This document shows positions 9,553-18,240 of a stretch of 23,190 bases of DNA, one piece after another (position 1 is the first letter of the stretch; each line of letters begins with the position of its first letter). Location of the stretch: the NCBI GenBank assembly GCA_033557675.1, contig JAWQRM010000397.1, forward strand, positions 1 to 23,190, given 5' to 3'. The stretch comes from Coptodactyla brooksi (lineage: Eukaryota > Arthropoda > Insecta > Coleoptera > Scarabaeidae). A program made the position numbers and the translations under genes. The notes below the pieces were generated by a model, which worked only from the letters and a program-made list of their open reading frames with translations, searched no databases and had not been told where the DNA came from.

Positions 9553-9586
9553 GCTCAACTCATTGAATAATTTCAATGAGTTGAGC
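9553..9586. repeat. perfect 15-bp hairpin
   Basis: GCTCAACTCATTGAA is followed by TAAT and its exact reverse complement. There is no overlapping frame of interest. The 4-base loop and short stem argue against a microRNA. Confidence 0.92.
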
Positions 9587-10249
9587 TGCTATGCGAGATA
9601 GTTTAAGAGAATTTCATTTCACTATCACATGCTTTACATTTTATAAAATAATTAACTATAACTAGAATAGTTAGAAGTGTTAAAATTCTATAGCTTTGGT
9701 AAAGACCGACGTCTTCGGTAGCTTTATCGCTAATTTTGCTTTTTCGCTTGTAGTGCTCAACCTTGCTGGTTTACTTTCACCAGGAATGAGAAATTGAAGA
9801 CTTGGAATTTACAGACAACATTTGTTTGCTTACAAACAACAGGCTCAAAATATACCGGAGAAACTAAACAACATAGCTAAATAGATGGAACTAAAAATAA
9901 ATGTTAAAAAACAAAAAATCTGAGCTATGGATAAAGTAAAAATTAAAGAAGAATTGTAGAAAGGCAATAAATATAGAAAATACCATGTCAATGGAAGAAC
10001 AAAGCTTTTGTAGAGCAAATGTGTCTTTTAGAGTATGGAATTAAGACCTACGCGCGAACATAACACACTACTAGGTGACAATGTGTGATAAAACTGCAAG
10101 TCCTTGCAAATAAGTGGCTACGAATTAATTGTAATATATTCCGGCCGGAACGGACATCAAATGAATATATAAAATGAATGGGCATATACTACGGATGTTA
10201 CACATTAATATTACAAGACTGGTTCTGGATATATGACAGGTATATTTGA

Positions 10250-10374
10250 ACAAGCCCAAAATAAAAATTGTGTAGCTACGTGAAACTATTACTAAGGAAA
10301 TTCTTCCTAGAATGAGGAGAAACTTCTACAACCATTTGGGATATTGTTTGGTCGACGTGTGTAATAGTTTTTAA
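10250..10374 (+). pseudogene. Tc1/mariner-like transposase C-terminus (copy 1)
   Basis: After a stop codon the plus strand reads LRETITKEILPRMRRNFYNH and LGYCLVDVCNSF, then TAA. This matches the last 35-40 residues of Tc1/mariner-type DDE transposases (ITPE-L-R-R-NF-RL-C---G--F). No catalytic residues lie in this fragment. The same block recurs at 11037 and, inverted, at 19977. Confidence 0.6.
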
Positions 10375-10500
10375 TCATTTATTCTGTAACAAAACTTCTT
10401 ATTTATTCTAAGAATTTAATCTATTGTTAGAATTATTTTATTCGTTTACATTAGAATTAGTCTTTTTTCAGTAAGAAAGAAGTTTTTGTTAAAATCAAAC

Positions 10501-10526
10501 TTTCGTTACGACAATTCGTAACGAAA
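10501..10526. repeat. perfect 11-bp hairpin
   Basis: TTTCGTTACGA, spacer CAAT, and the exact reverse complement TCGTAACGAAA. It lies within repeat copy 1, downstream of the transposase C-terminal block. A counterpart in copy 2 is not evident. Confidence 0.9.
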
Positions 10527-10802
10527 ACTTGACCACACCCAAAGTACTCGTTCTCTCTCTAACTATACTGATTGTAGATCATATAATCAGTAAAGTTAGA
10601 TTCTTAGGTTATATTAAGCAGGTATAAATATGCCAGAGAAACTAAACAACATAGTTGGAACTAACAGACCGAACTAAAAATAAATGTTAAGAAACAAAAA
10701 ATCTTAGCAATGGATAAAGTAAAAATTAAAGAAGAATTGTAGAAAGAATTAAGACCTACGGGAACATAACATACGACTAGGTGACAATATGTGGTAAAAC
10801 TG

Positions 10803-10920
10803 CTGTTTTGTACGAGAAAATGAATGTACCGAAAATGCTGCCTTTGGTTCTCCATGTTTCATAAGACACAAAAAGAAAACAACTGCACAGTATCGAACAA
10901 AATCATACTGAGACACCCTG
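10803..10920 (-). mobile_element. mariner 5' end fragment with TIR
   Basis: The minus strand begins CAGGGTGTCTCAGTATG next to TA (10921-10922), a typical Tc1/mariner end. About 50 bases later ATG (10855-10853) opens MENQRQHFRYIHFLVQN, which matches the start of the mariner at 8977 (MENQKQRFRH). The coding sequence stops being recognisable at about 10803, where the host repeat resumes. It shows what the missing 5' end of the 8.4-9.0-kb mariner may have looked like. Confidence 0.75.
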
Positions 10921-11036
10921 TATATATTGTTTAGTTATTAAGCTTTCCGTTGAAAATCTTAAGCCTTATTTTTATTATGATTTATATTACTGATAAGTTG
11001 TTATTATGGCAATGGAATTCTAAAATCCCTTTAAAA

Positions 11037-11155
11037 ATGAGCCCAGAGTAAAAATTATTCAAGATCGTGAAACTGCTGCTTGCTTTCCAGAAGGAGGAGA
11101 GGGGTTGGGATATTGTCAAGCGAACGTGGGTGATATTTTTGAACTATTTATTTAA
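11037..11155 (+). pseudogene. Tc1/mariner-like transposase C-terminus (copy 2)
   Basis: The plus strand reads VKIIQDRETAACFPEGGEG, then LGYCQANVGDIFELFI and a stop. It aligns with copy 1 (KIIQ-RETIT and LGYCLVDV) and has a short deletion in the middle (the RMRRNFYN part). Confidence 0.5.
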
Positions 11156-11697
11156 TTTCAATCTATATCTTTAATTACCTGCACTGTCTTATATTTTATA
11201 AGCCAGAAGTTTTTGCTTATCCGTGGAATTTAAATATTCGAAAAAAAGTGACTAAATAAAATAAAAATTGGAGTGGACGAACGATTCTGAACGATTCGAA
11301 AGGAGTCGGCCGTAGAGAGAAGTTGATCCTACCTAACGTGCTCCGTTCTCTTTCTAATTTTACTGATTACCTAATACGTAATTACTTCCACTCGTATGTT
11401 GTGATAACATGCATCCTCTTTATTGAAGAACATGCCGTAATGGTGTGTGGCATGAGCTTAATTTTTCAAAGCTCTAATTTTCAAATATGTCAAAATTAAC
11501 TTTTTAATTTTAAAAACCAACTAAAAACCGCTGTCGCTCATAAAAATATTTTCAATACCTTTTTTCTGAATTTCCAATGTTCTATTAGAAAACAACATAT
11601 TCTTAATTTGTTAAGTTTCCGCTTGTAACCAGATTGTACCTATAATTGAAGATATCGTTGGAAGTAATACTCTTCTGGTTTTTATTTTATTTTTATT

Positions 11698-11742
11698 CAG
11701 CTTGACCGGTTTCGTCTTTTTATGGCCATCCTCAGAAGCTTA
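11698..11742 (-). ncRNA. hammerhead ribozyme (Penelope type), copy 1
   Basis: Reading the minus strand: TAAGCTT, core CTGAGGA, a weakly paired stem-II region of 15 bases, GAAAC, CGGTC and AAGCTG. AGCTT before the core pairs with AAGCT after the GUC cleavage triplet, forming stem I. ACCGGT is the short self-complementary stem III typical of Penelope-associated hammerheads (established knowledge). The CTGANGA and GAAA cores are intact, but stem II (TGGCC against GAC) is degenerate, so activity is doubtful. Confidence 0.7.
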
Positions 11743-11954
11743 GGTCAGACTGTTATTGTCTTATCTGGGTTATTGGTCGTGATTTGTGGTTTGTTAATCA
11801 GATGCAGTAGGATTTGTATTATTTGTGTTATACTCAGGTATACTGAAAGTTCTCCTTCTGAGTACGTTAACCGCTAGTTGCCAGGTTTATAAATTTAAAT
11901 ATAGGGGTGGGTAATAGTATTCTTCTGGCTATATTGAAATTATTTATTTTTCTT

Positions 11955-12000
11955 GTGCTTTACCGGTTTCGGCTTATTTCTAAGCTATCGTCAGAAGCTT
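11955..12000 (-). ncRNA. hammerhead ribozyme (Penelope type), copy 2
   Basis: Reading the minus strand: AAGCTT, core CTGACGA, stem II with GCTTA pairing TAAGC around a GAAA loop, then CGAAAC, the palindromic ACCGGT, a UA cleavage position, and AAGCAC. GCTT before the core pairs with AAGC after cleavage to close stem I. All invariant core elements are present and stem II is a clean 5-bp helix, so this is the best ribozyme candidate of the three in the window. It would act co-transcriptionally on the element RNA. Confidence 0.78.
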
Positions 12001-12506
12001 TGGAGACAAGGGTTGTTAATTTTTAATGTATCAGGAATGTACTTGCTTGTTGGGCCTTGCTTTGTATTAAAATTTCAAGGAATTGGGTAGATTAAATTCA
12101 GGAATTCAAGAGCAAAGGCACCTTTGGAAGTTATTTGTATGGAATAAGGGATAATTTGGGACGGAAAGGTCTGTGTGAGCACCCTACTGTGTCTGTAAAA
12201 TGTACGTTATATTATTGTACTAAAATGACGGGTTACTTACCTTTACGGTGTTATTATGTGTGATAAACTATGAGTATATCTGAAGAGCGTCTTTGTTGTG
12301 TAGGAATGTTCTAGAGCGTGGGTTGTCATGTGAAAGGGTATCCTACTAATTAGTCAGTGGTGTTCTCTAACGTGGGGTTAGGGAGTGAAACAGGCGGTAA
12401 AATTTTGAATTTAAATTTAGTATAAGATTATGATATATGTGAGCTAGGTGTTTGTGGGTGTTTTACGAAAAGGAAAAAAGATCTTGCAGGTAATTGTGTA
12501 GGTGCG

Positions 12507-12860
12507 TTATTGGTGTGTTGTTTTGTTTGTGTTTGGTTTTGTTTTGATCAGTTTATCAATTTCGTATGCTTCTTTAATTTCGAATAGTTTACTTTTTTTA
12601 GTTGATGTAGAATATTTATGTTATTTGTTCCATTGAATGTATATTTGGTAAACAGCAAATATCTGCCGAAGTTTGATTTTTCGTTGCGTTTATGTTCGTG
12701 ATATCGTTTTCTAATATTTCTACCTGTTTCTCCGATATAAGTGGCTTTGCATATTTGGCAGCTGAGTTCGTATACTCCATTCTTGTCCATTAGGTTAATC
12801 TTGACTAATTCACTAGACAAGAATAAATCATTAATTATTGTAGGCCCATGTTTAAGCCTG
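12507..12860 (-). pseudogene. GIY-YIG endonuclease of a Penelope-like element
   Basis: The minus strand encodes GPTIINDLFLSSELVKINL, then NGVYELSCQICKATYIGETG and RNIRKRYHEHKR, with the GIY (GVY), YIG, Arg and His-Glu positions of the GIY-YIG nuclease. CQIC is the cysteine pair that Penelope endonucleases carry between GIY and YIG. SNFGRYLLFTKYTFN follows, where Tyr stands at the two positions that are usually His. A frameshift near 12590 leads to KLFEIKEAYEIDKLIKTKPN, ending at TAA (12509-12507). The domain nicks target DNA during insertion. It is disabled by the shift, and the reverse transcriptase is absent. Confidence 0.88.
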
Positions 12861-12989
12861 AATATCTCAGCAAAGGACGTCAGAGGAATTTCTTTGTTGT
12901 ATTTTTATTCAGATATATTTTATTTTACGCAATGCAAAAACATCAATAAGAAGAAAATCTATATGATCATTCTTAACCCATTAACAGCC

Positions 12990-14125
12990 AATTCTTTTTT
13001 GTTTAAATTTTTGGCCGGATAAGTTATACCTATACACGGTGGCCCACCGAAAACGAACCACCCTGATTAGTTTTCTTTCTGACTTGGACCATCTAACGTT
13101 TTTAATCTTCTTTAACGTTCTCATTAGTTGAAAACTAGTAAAAAAGTTATCAAAGTAAAATACATGATTTGGATGATTTTCGAGAAGCTCTATGTTCTTC
13201 ATTATAACAGATTCACCTAAACCTCGTAATTCGCAGTCTTCATTTCTTTTTCTTGTTGCAACTCAGTGTGATAACAGCATCTCGTTTCTGCACAGCACAT
13301 TGTCCATTGTTTGAATCCAAATCGAATTGGCTTTCCCCTAATGAACTGCTTGAAATAATAATGACCGTAGTGCCTAACCATTTGCTCGTCAATACTTATT
13401 ATTTTTTAAAAAAACTGCAAATTTTAGATATCGTTGGTTCATTAACTTTATTAGTGGACTTATTTTTAAATCCGTTTTAAATTCTTTTTATTTCCAAATA
13501 TCTTTTTTTAGGAAAACATTTCCTAAAACTTCAATGCATAATGCAACTTCAATGCAACTTCATCTTCACACCAATGCATTTGCTCCTGTACTAATTAATG
13601 GTATCCAGTAAGCAATAAAAATTTTCTCAAACAGTCTGTTGGAAAAGTAAAACAATGTCTGTTATTTTGAGCGGGTGACACTTGTCTTTCTTTCCTTCTA
13701 ATGACTGCTTTATTTGTGATCAAACATTCTCAACGTCATTATTATTTCCAAGTATTTTTACAAAGTCGTGTCTTACTTTTTGCCAAACTCAATTTGTTTT
13801 TCGACTCTTCCTATTAGTTTTTTTCATACGTTTTGGTTTTTATGCAGTTCTAGTTACATTGTTGTTATTTAGATCTGTGCTTGTAGAAGCTTTATTCAGA
13901 GCACTCTAATGACCTTCTAGTCTGCCGGGAACATCTCTGGGACAGCTATCTTCTAATGTATTCTCATCAATGCGGTGGACATCCGAAACAATATCGACCG
14001 TATCAGGAGGAAGTTTAACAATATCAATAGTAGCACCATCATCCTCCCTTTCAAAGAAATTAGGGTCATTTACAGCGTCTTCTAATTCAGCAAGCGTGAA
14101 AAACTACCTAGTACATCTCTCATCA
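12990..14125 (-). pseudogene. piggyBac transposase remnant
   Basis: Read on the minus strand. An acidic N-terminal region contains DIVKLPPDTVDIVSDVHRID and DSCPRDVPGRLE. After a middle part with several frameshifts (WIPLISTGANALV, EDEVALKLHYAL) comes SIDEQMV-like ISIDEQMVRHYGHYYFKQFI and RGKPIRFGFKQW; the Asp (about 13389) is the first catalytic residue. A stop-rich stretch leads to GLGESVIMKNIELLENHPNH and VFYFDNFFTSFQLMRTLKKI, with the second catalytic Asp (about 13150). The segment that should hold the third Asp and the Cys-rich tail is missing. PiggyBac transposases excise precisely at TTAA. This copy is multiply broken. Confidence 0.85.
13037..13049. repeat. CGGTGG-C-CCACCG palindrome
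   Basis: A 13-base GC-rich inverted repeat 60 bp inside the left piggyBac end. Subterminal palindromes near piggyBac ends often serve as transposase contact sites in the family, but its role here is inference. Confidence 0.5.
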
Positions 14126-14436
14126 AATAAAAGTAATCTCTGTACGAGAGAAAAAAATACTTAATATCAGCCACAATCCCCAAGTGGATGTCGTTATAAA
14201 ATGATAAAAAAACAAAAGACTGAGTAAGTAACAGATCGTTTCTATAACCTCTAAATTACATATTTATGTATGGTATTTCATTATAATACAAAAATCAAAC
14301 CAAAAATATAATGCTTAGAATATGACAATCCCTTTTCGTTCAGCTTACAGACGAATTTCAAATGTGTTCGCTTGTTGCACAGAAACTAAGCACAGAATAC
14401 ACACTTTCTGCTACACACAATATTGACTGACATATA

Positions 14437-14850
14437 CAGGGTATCTGAAAAGTCTGGAAACGGTAAAAAATTTTTTTGAAAACGGATGGCGGAATCTTCT
14501 TAAAATTTAGGACACTGGTAAGGCTAATTTTATCCTATCTTCAGTAGTTTTCTTGACTGTATGTCTTTATTTGTGCTTGAGATACAAAGCCAACATGATT
14601 TTTTTTTTGAAGTAGCACTCTAGGTCGGAAAAAGTATTGGTGAAAAGAGCATTTTGTGCTGAATTCAGTGATGCATCACATGCATAATTTTATTTTTATT
14701 AAAACAAAGAAAAATTAAAGGCAAAAAAATTTTGGCTTTGACAATGTGGGTGGTCGAACAGCCAAGTTGCGTATGTAAGTCGGGTGTGTTTTTGAACATT
14801 TTGACATAAATAGCAAGAATCTTGTTTAGAACATTTCTTCGAGGACACAA
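14437..14850 (+). repeat. left long terminal inverted repeat
   Basis: Blocks matched to the inverted right arm, in order: CAGGG-TCT-AAAAGTCTGGAAA, GGATCTTCTT/GGAATCTTCTT, CACT-GTAAGG-TAATTT, CTGAATTCAGTG-T-ATCAC, TTGGCTTTGA and GGTCGAAC-GCCAAGTTG (14748-14768), and GTTTAGAA (about 14823). Order is conserved throughout. Confidence 0.85.
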
Positions 14851-14957
14851 TTCAAACATTTCTGATGCAATTTAAACCACAGCAAAAAAGAACTTTATTG
14901 TCAGAAGAATACTTTATTAACAAAATAGAGAAACTTCATTTTAGTAACAGGTGTGTC

Positions 14958-16040
14958 TCATAAATGTTCAAAGTGATGAACATTTACTTCTATGCAAATA
15001 CACATTCAGTTCTTAAAATTTCTAAGAGTGTTTCTTAAGTACTTGGCAGGGATATTTTGCATTGCCAGACGTATTTTTGTTTTTAAATCCTTCAAATTTC
15101 TTGGGCGATCAACATACACTCGACTCTTTAGATAACCCCATAAGAAAAAGTCCAGCGGCGATAAATCCGGCGAACGTGCTGGCCACTCAGTTGACCTTTT
15201 TCTACCAATCCACCTTTCCGGAAACATTTCATTCAAAAAAAATCCTGATGGTGACACTGTAATGTGGAGGTGCTCCATCTTGTTGGAGGATAACATCTTC
15301 ATTGGGGAAAAGTTCCATGATTGCCGGTAAAATTTGGTTACGAAGTAAACCCAAATATTTTTCTCCATTTAAAGTTCCACCAATAAAAAGGGCTAATTAG
15401 GGTCAGCAACATTTCCAACCCAAACATTAACTTTTTGGGGATACTGAGTGTGAATTTGCTCCATCCTGTGAGGATTAGTATCCGACCAAAAACGACAGTT
15501 ATGTCGGTTTACACTACCATTTAAGTAAGACAGAGAGTTTTCTTCATCCGAAAAGACCACAGAATTTACAAAGTTTGGATTTTGTGTAGTTTTCTTCATT
15601 ATATGCCCACAAAATTCAACTCTACGATGGTGATCGTCTCCTATCATCCTATCAATTGTTGCAAATGTTGAATTTTATAGGGATGGTACTTTGCTGCATT
15701 CAAAATATTTTCGATCGACCGTTTACAAATGTTATTGTTTAAAGCAAGTTGTTTAATCGATGTTTTGGGATTTTTTTGGGGCTCAAGCAAAACATTTCAA
15801 GAAGATTCATTATCAGTTACTATTTTTCTCCGACCAATTCTAGGTTTATCTCTAACATTGTCTATTTCTTCGAATTTTCTCAATATTTTATAAACAATCG
15901 ATTTTGAAATTGGTTGCAGTCACGCAGGATGGGCATCATGAAATAAATTACTCGCTTCTTGACAACTTCGTTTCCAATCTCCGTATCCCAATATCATTAA
16001 AATCTCAATTCTTTCTTTTTCGCGTAAAAACTGCGTTATT
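14958..16040 (-). pseudogene. DD41D (rosa-like) mariner transposase
   Basis: Minus strand. The N-terminal HTH part reads KERIEILMILGYGDWKRSCQ, then PISKSIVYKILRKFEEID, DKPRIGRRKIVTDNES, and LALNNNICKRSIENIL. FCGHIMKKTTQNPNF and NSVVFSDE (first Asp) follow, then VNRHNCRFWSDTNPHRM. After a frameshift near 15395 come GGTLNGEKYLGLLRNQILPA and LQQDGAPPHY (second Asp). A T8 run then shifts the frame to FLNEMFPERWIGRK and WPARSPDLSPLDFFLWGYLK, with the third Asp in PLDFF. I count 41 residues between the second and third Asp, the DD41D signature. A stop at 15008-15006 precedes MCICIEVNVHHFEHL and the natural TGA at 14960-14958. All three catalytic Asp survive. Further in-frame stops are at HPA* and ESS*. 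No convincing ATG start was seen. Confidence 0.9.
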
Positions 16041-16083
16041 GTCAAAATAAACAGGTCAAAACACAAATCTTCGAGATTTATTA

Positions 16084-16446
16084 AGAACTGTCATACGAAC
16101 TTTCTAAACAGTAATTATTTGTTTCAATGTATTCATAGCCAACCTGGTAAGATATTTAAAAAAAGTTATAACAACTTGGCAGTTCGACCGCCCACAGTTT
16201 CAAAGCCAACTACTATTTTATTATTATTATTTCTAGTTTAAATAAGAATAAAATATTAATGTGATAGACCACTGAATTCAGAAATAAATGCTGTTTTCAA
16301 AAATATTTTGTTTGACCCATAGTGGTATTTAAAAAGTATCAAGTGAACATTAGATTGAAATTACCCTTACTAGTGACCGAAATTACAAGAAGATCCCACC
16401 ATACAATTTCAAGATATTTGACCATTTCCAGACTTTTTAGACACCG
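16084..16446 (-). repeat. right long terminal inverted repeat
   Basis: Inverted partner of 14437-14850. It is about 50 bp shorter through small indels. The best-conserved inner block is at about 16172-16205 (CAACTTGGCAGTTCGACCG on the plus strand). Confidence 0.85.
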
Positions 16447-16540
16447 TATATACAGAATGCAACCAAACTGTCAGGTGTACCAAATATATTTTTGGCGCCG
16501 GGTTGAGTACGTAAAATTCCAGAATCCCCAGATGGGTTAA

Positions 16541-17526
16541 GAGTAATACATTTTTGATTTTCCAATATATTTACTTTTTCACAATTAAAAGTGATGTAAA
16601 GCATGCTTGACACACGTATATTTTGGTATAGTGGTGACAATTGTTGAAACTCACTTTACGAAACCAAAGGTTCCAAACCCACAACTTTAGTTCATTCTAG
16701 TACCCTGGAGTTTTCCAAATGCTATTAAGTTAGGCTGTTTCCTATTAAAAAAGAGCGTTATTTTGAATTTCTGTTTTAATGGTGAAACTACATAAATTAG
16801 CTTTACTGTACGTCTTGCCACGAAGTCCCATTGAACTAATAAATCAATTAGCTCTGACTGATAGTGATTTGCACACACGACTGAATACCAATTTTCCCAA
16901 CCGGTAAAAGGAAATAACCGCGTTAGCTAAAGGTTAATTTCTAATTAGCTCGCCTTTGCGGCAACTGTACGACCACACTGTACTGGTATCCCATCGTAGA
17001 TGGTTTCATGGCACGCGTATCTATCTAGTCAGCTTAATTTTATTGGCGACGCCACGTCATATCGCGATCGTTAACCGCTTCCTACATCCCACACTCCGGT
17101 AAAATTGCCTCTTGCTAAGGCCCTCAGACCAGTAAACTGCCAACTGGGATGTTCATCCCCTTCTAATGCTTTCGTATTTGATCTTGTGATGTGACCTGTG
17201 TGTCAATACTTAAAGGGCAGCGTCAGAACTTCACAAAAGGATGTTCGCAAAGAAATGAGCGTTGTATGTAACATTTATTTAATTAGTTTTTGTCTTCGTC
17301 CAACCACCAAATTTTTTATAAAATTTTATAAATTTATTTATTTAATAAAGAAACAAAAATACTACAGTAATAATACCCTCTTTCCCTCATAGTAATTTTT
17401 CTTCAGAAATTGACAATGATGGTTATCCTAGTTTTGTGTTTTGATAATAATAAAATATCTGACTACCTTATCCTATATCGAATAACCACGGATGATTTAG
17501 AATTTTGGAAAGACTCATACCGTTAC
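16541..17526. other. no recognised gene
   Basis: No known coding motif. GC content is mildly raised at 16960-17180 (for example GCGACGCCACGTCATATCGCG), which could be an unidentified element or a conserved non-coding segment. The 17270-17360 part is AT-rich with ATTTATTTATTT-like runs. Confidence 0.45.
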
Positions 17527-17705
17527 CCCTGCTGTTCCCTTTAGTTTTACTGTACACTTGTAGTCCTTATCTTAGTGATCATAATGACCCGATGTATGCA
17601 GGTGCAGGAAGATGGTCAAGAATAGCTTGGATTGTCAAGAATATATTGTGATTTTTATTACATTACATAAACGCAAATAACGATGAAAAGCAATCTTATT
17701 GCTAA

Positions 17706-18236
17706 CAAAATTAAAATGTATTATAATAAAACATATTACAAACGCTAAATCTAAGACAAGACAGAATATCAAATAAATTCTGATGTGCATCCAATTATTG
17801 CCTAATCTGTGTACTGATGACAATAATACACTACATGAATCTTACACAAATATTTATTACATTTACAACATGTTATACTTGTTTTATTCATATTTTGATG
17901 AACACATATTACTTCGTGCTCTTTTATTTTTACTGATTACACCAGATGTAGATGGCACAGCTACTTCGCCACGTTGATCTTGAATTTTCTTTATTACGAC
18001 AGTAGCTTGTTGAGTACAAAGTTGATGTTCTCTGGACATCATATAGGATATTACCATCAGTGTGCCAAATTCTTCCAGAAATAGTCTTTTCTTGTACAGA
18101 ACGTTCTCATTCCAATCTGGATTTATTTCTCCCCATAACACAAATGCATTATATGCACTAACATCAAGTATATTGTAGAACAAAATAATATGTCATCGAT
18201 TGGTTTTTCTTGTGCAAGTATATGCTGTAATACTTT
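17706..18236 (-). pseudogene. piggyBac transposase C-terminus, repeat copy A
   Basis: Minus strand: YNILDVSAYNAFVLWGEINP, YKKRLFLEEFGTLMVISYMM, SREHQLCTQQATVVIKKIQD, then SKNKRARSNMCSSKY. After a one-base shift it reads KTSITCCKCNKYLCKIHVVY and YCHQYTD, stop. This is the conserved final part of the DDE domain plus the Cys-rich zinc-binding tail of piggyBac transposases. There is no catalytic Asp in this copy. Confidence 0.85.
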
Positions 18237-18240
18237 AACA

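Larger units (their letters stand above)
9845..10610 (+). repeat. copy 1 of a diverged ~780-bp direct repeat
   Basis: Blocks shared with copy 2 are GAGAAACTAAACAACATAG and the following 110 bases (9855-9965 against 10634-10747), GAATTAAGACCTACG with its 55-base continuation (10037-10095 against 10745-10803), the transposase C-terminal block (10250-10360), and TCTCTAACTATACTGATT (about 10555). The order is the same in both copies. It appears to be part of a Tc1/mariner-type element. Confidence 0.75.
10624..11390 (+). repeat. copy 2 of a diverged ~780-bp direct repeat
   Basis: It starts with ATGCCAGAGAAACTAAACAACA and follows the order of copy 1. Between its second and third blocks (about 10803-10930) it carries a mariner 5' end that copy 1 lacks, while it lacks about 150 bases of copy 1. 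Its final block has TTCTCTTTCTAATTTTACTGATT at about 11345. Confidence 0.7.
11640..12860 (-). mobile_element. Penelope-like element, 3' part
   Basis: Minus-strand remnant of a Penelope-like retroelement: an endonuclease remnant (12507-12860), an untranslated stretch (12010-12500), and two head-to-tail copies of a terminal unit with hammerhead motifs (11955-12000 and 11698-11742), each followed by CCAGAAGA-TA-T. The reverse transcriptase that should lie upstream (above 12860) is missing or unrecognisable, and piggyBac sequence begins at 12973. Confidence 0.8.
14437..16446 (-). mobile_element. rosa-like DD41D Tc1/mariner element, full length
   Basis: Both ends can be placed. The left end is TA (14435-14436) then CAGGGTATCTGAAAAGTCTGG; the right end, read inward, is TA (16447-16448) then CGGTGTCTAAAAAGTCTGG. 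The element is 2010 bp with one minus-strand transposase pseudogene. The ends are long imperfect inverted repeats, roughly 360-415 bp each, reaching nearly to the coding region. It lies inside the piggyBac remnant and so inserted later. Confidence 0.88.
12973..16540 (-). mobile_element. piggyBac-like element interrupted by a rosa-like element
   Basis: Candidate boundaries are TTAA followed by CCCATTAACAGCC (12973) and GATGGG followed by TTAA (16540), that is CCCAT at both ends with the piggyBac TTAA target duplication. Transposase remnants run on the minus strand from about 14120 to 12990. A 2010-bp DD41D element sits at 14437-16446. Without it the remnant is about 1.55 kb, shorter than an intact piggyBac. 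The right boundary is weak because the similarity between the ends stops after CCCAT. Confidence 0.5.

Noticed and set aside
10661..10800. Continuation of the MENQRQHFRY frame as a real gene
   Set aside because: Only the first 17 codons match mariner; beyond about 10803 the sequence matches repeat copy 1, so the rest is readthrough.
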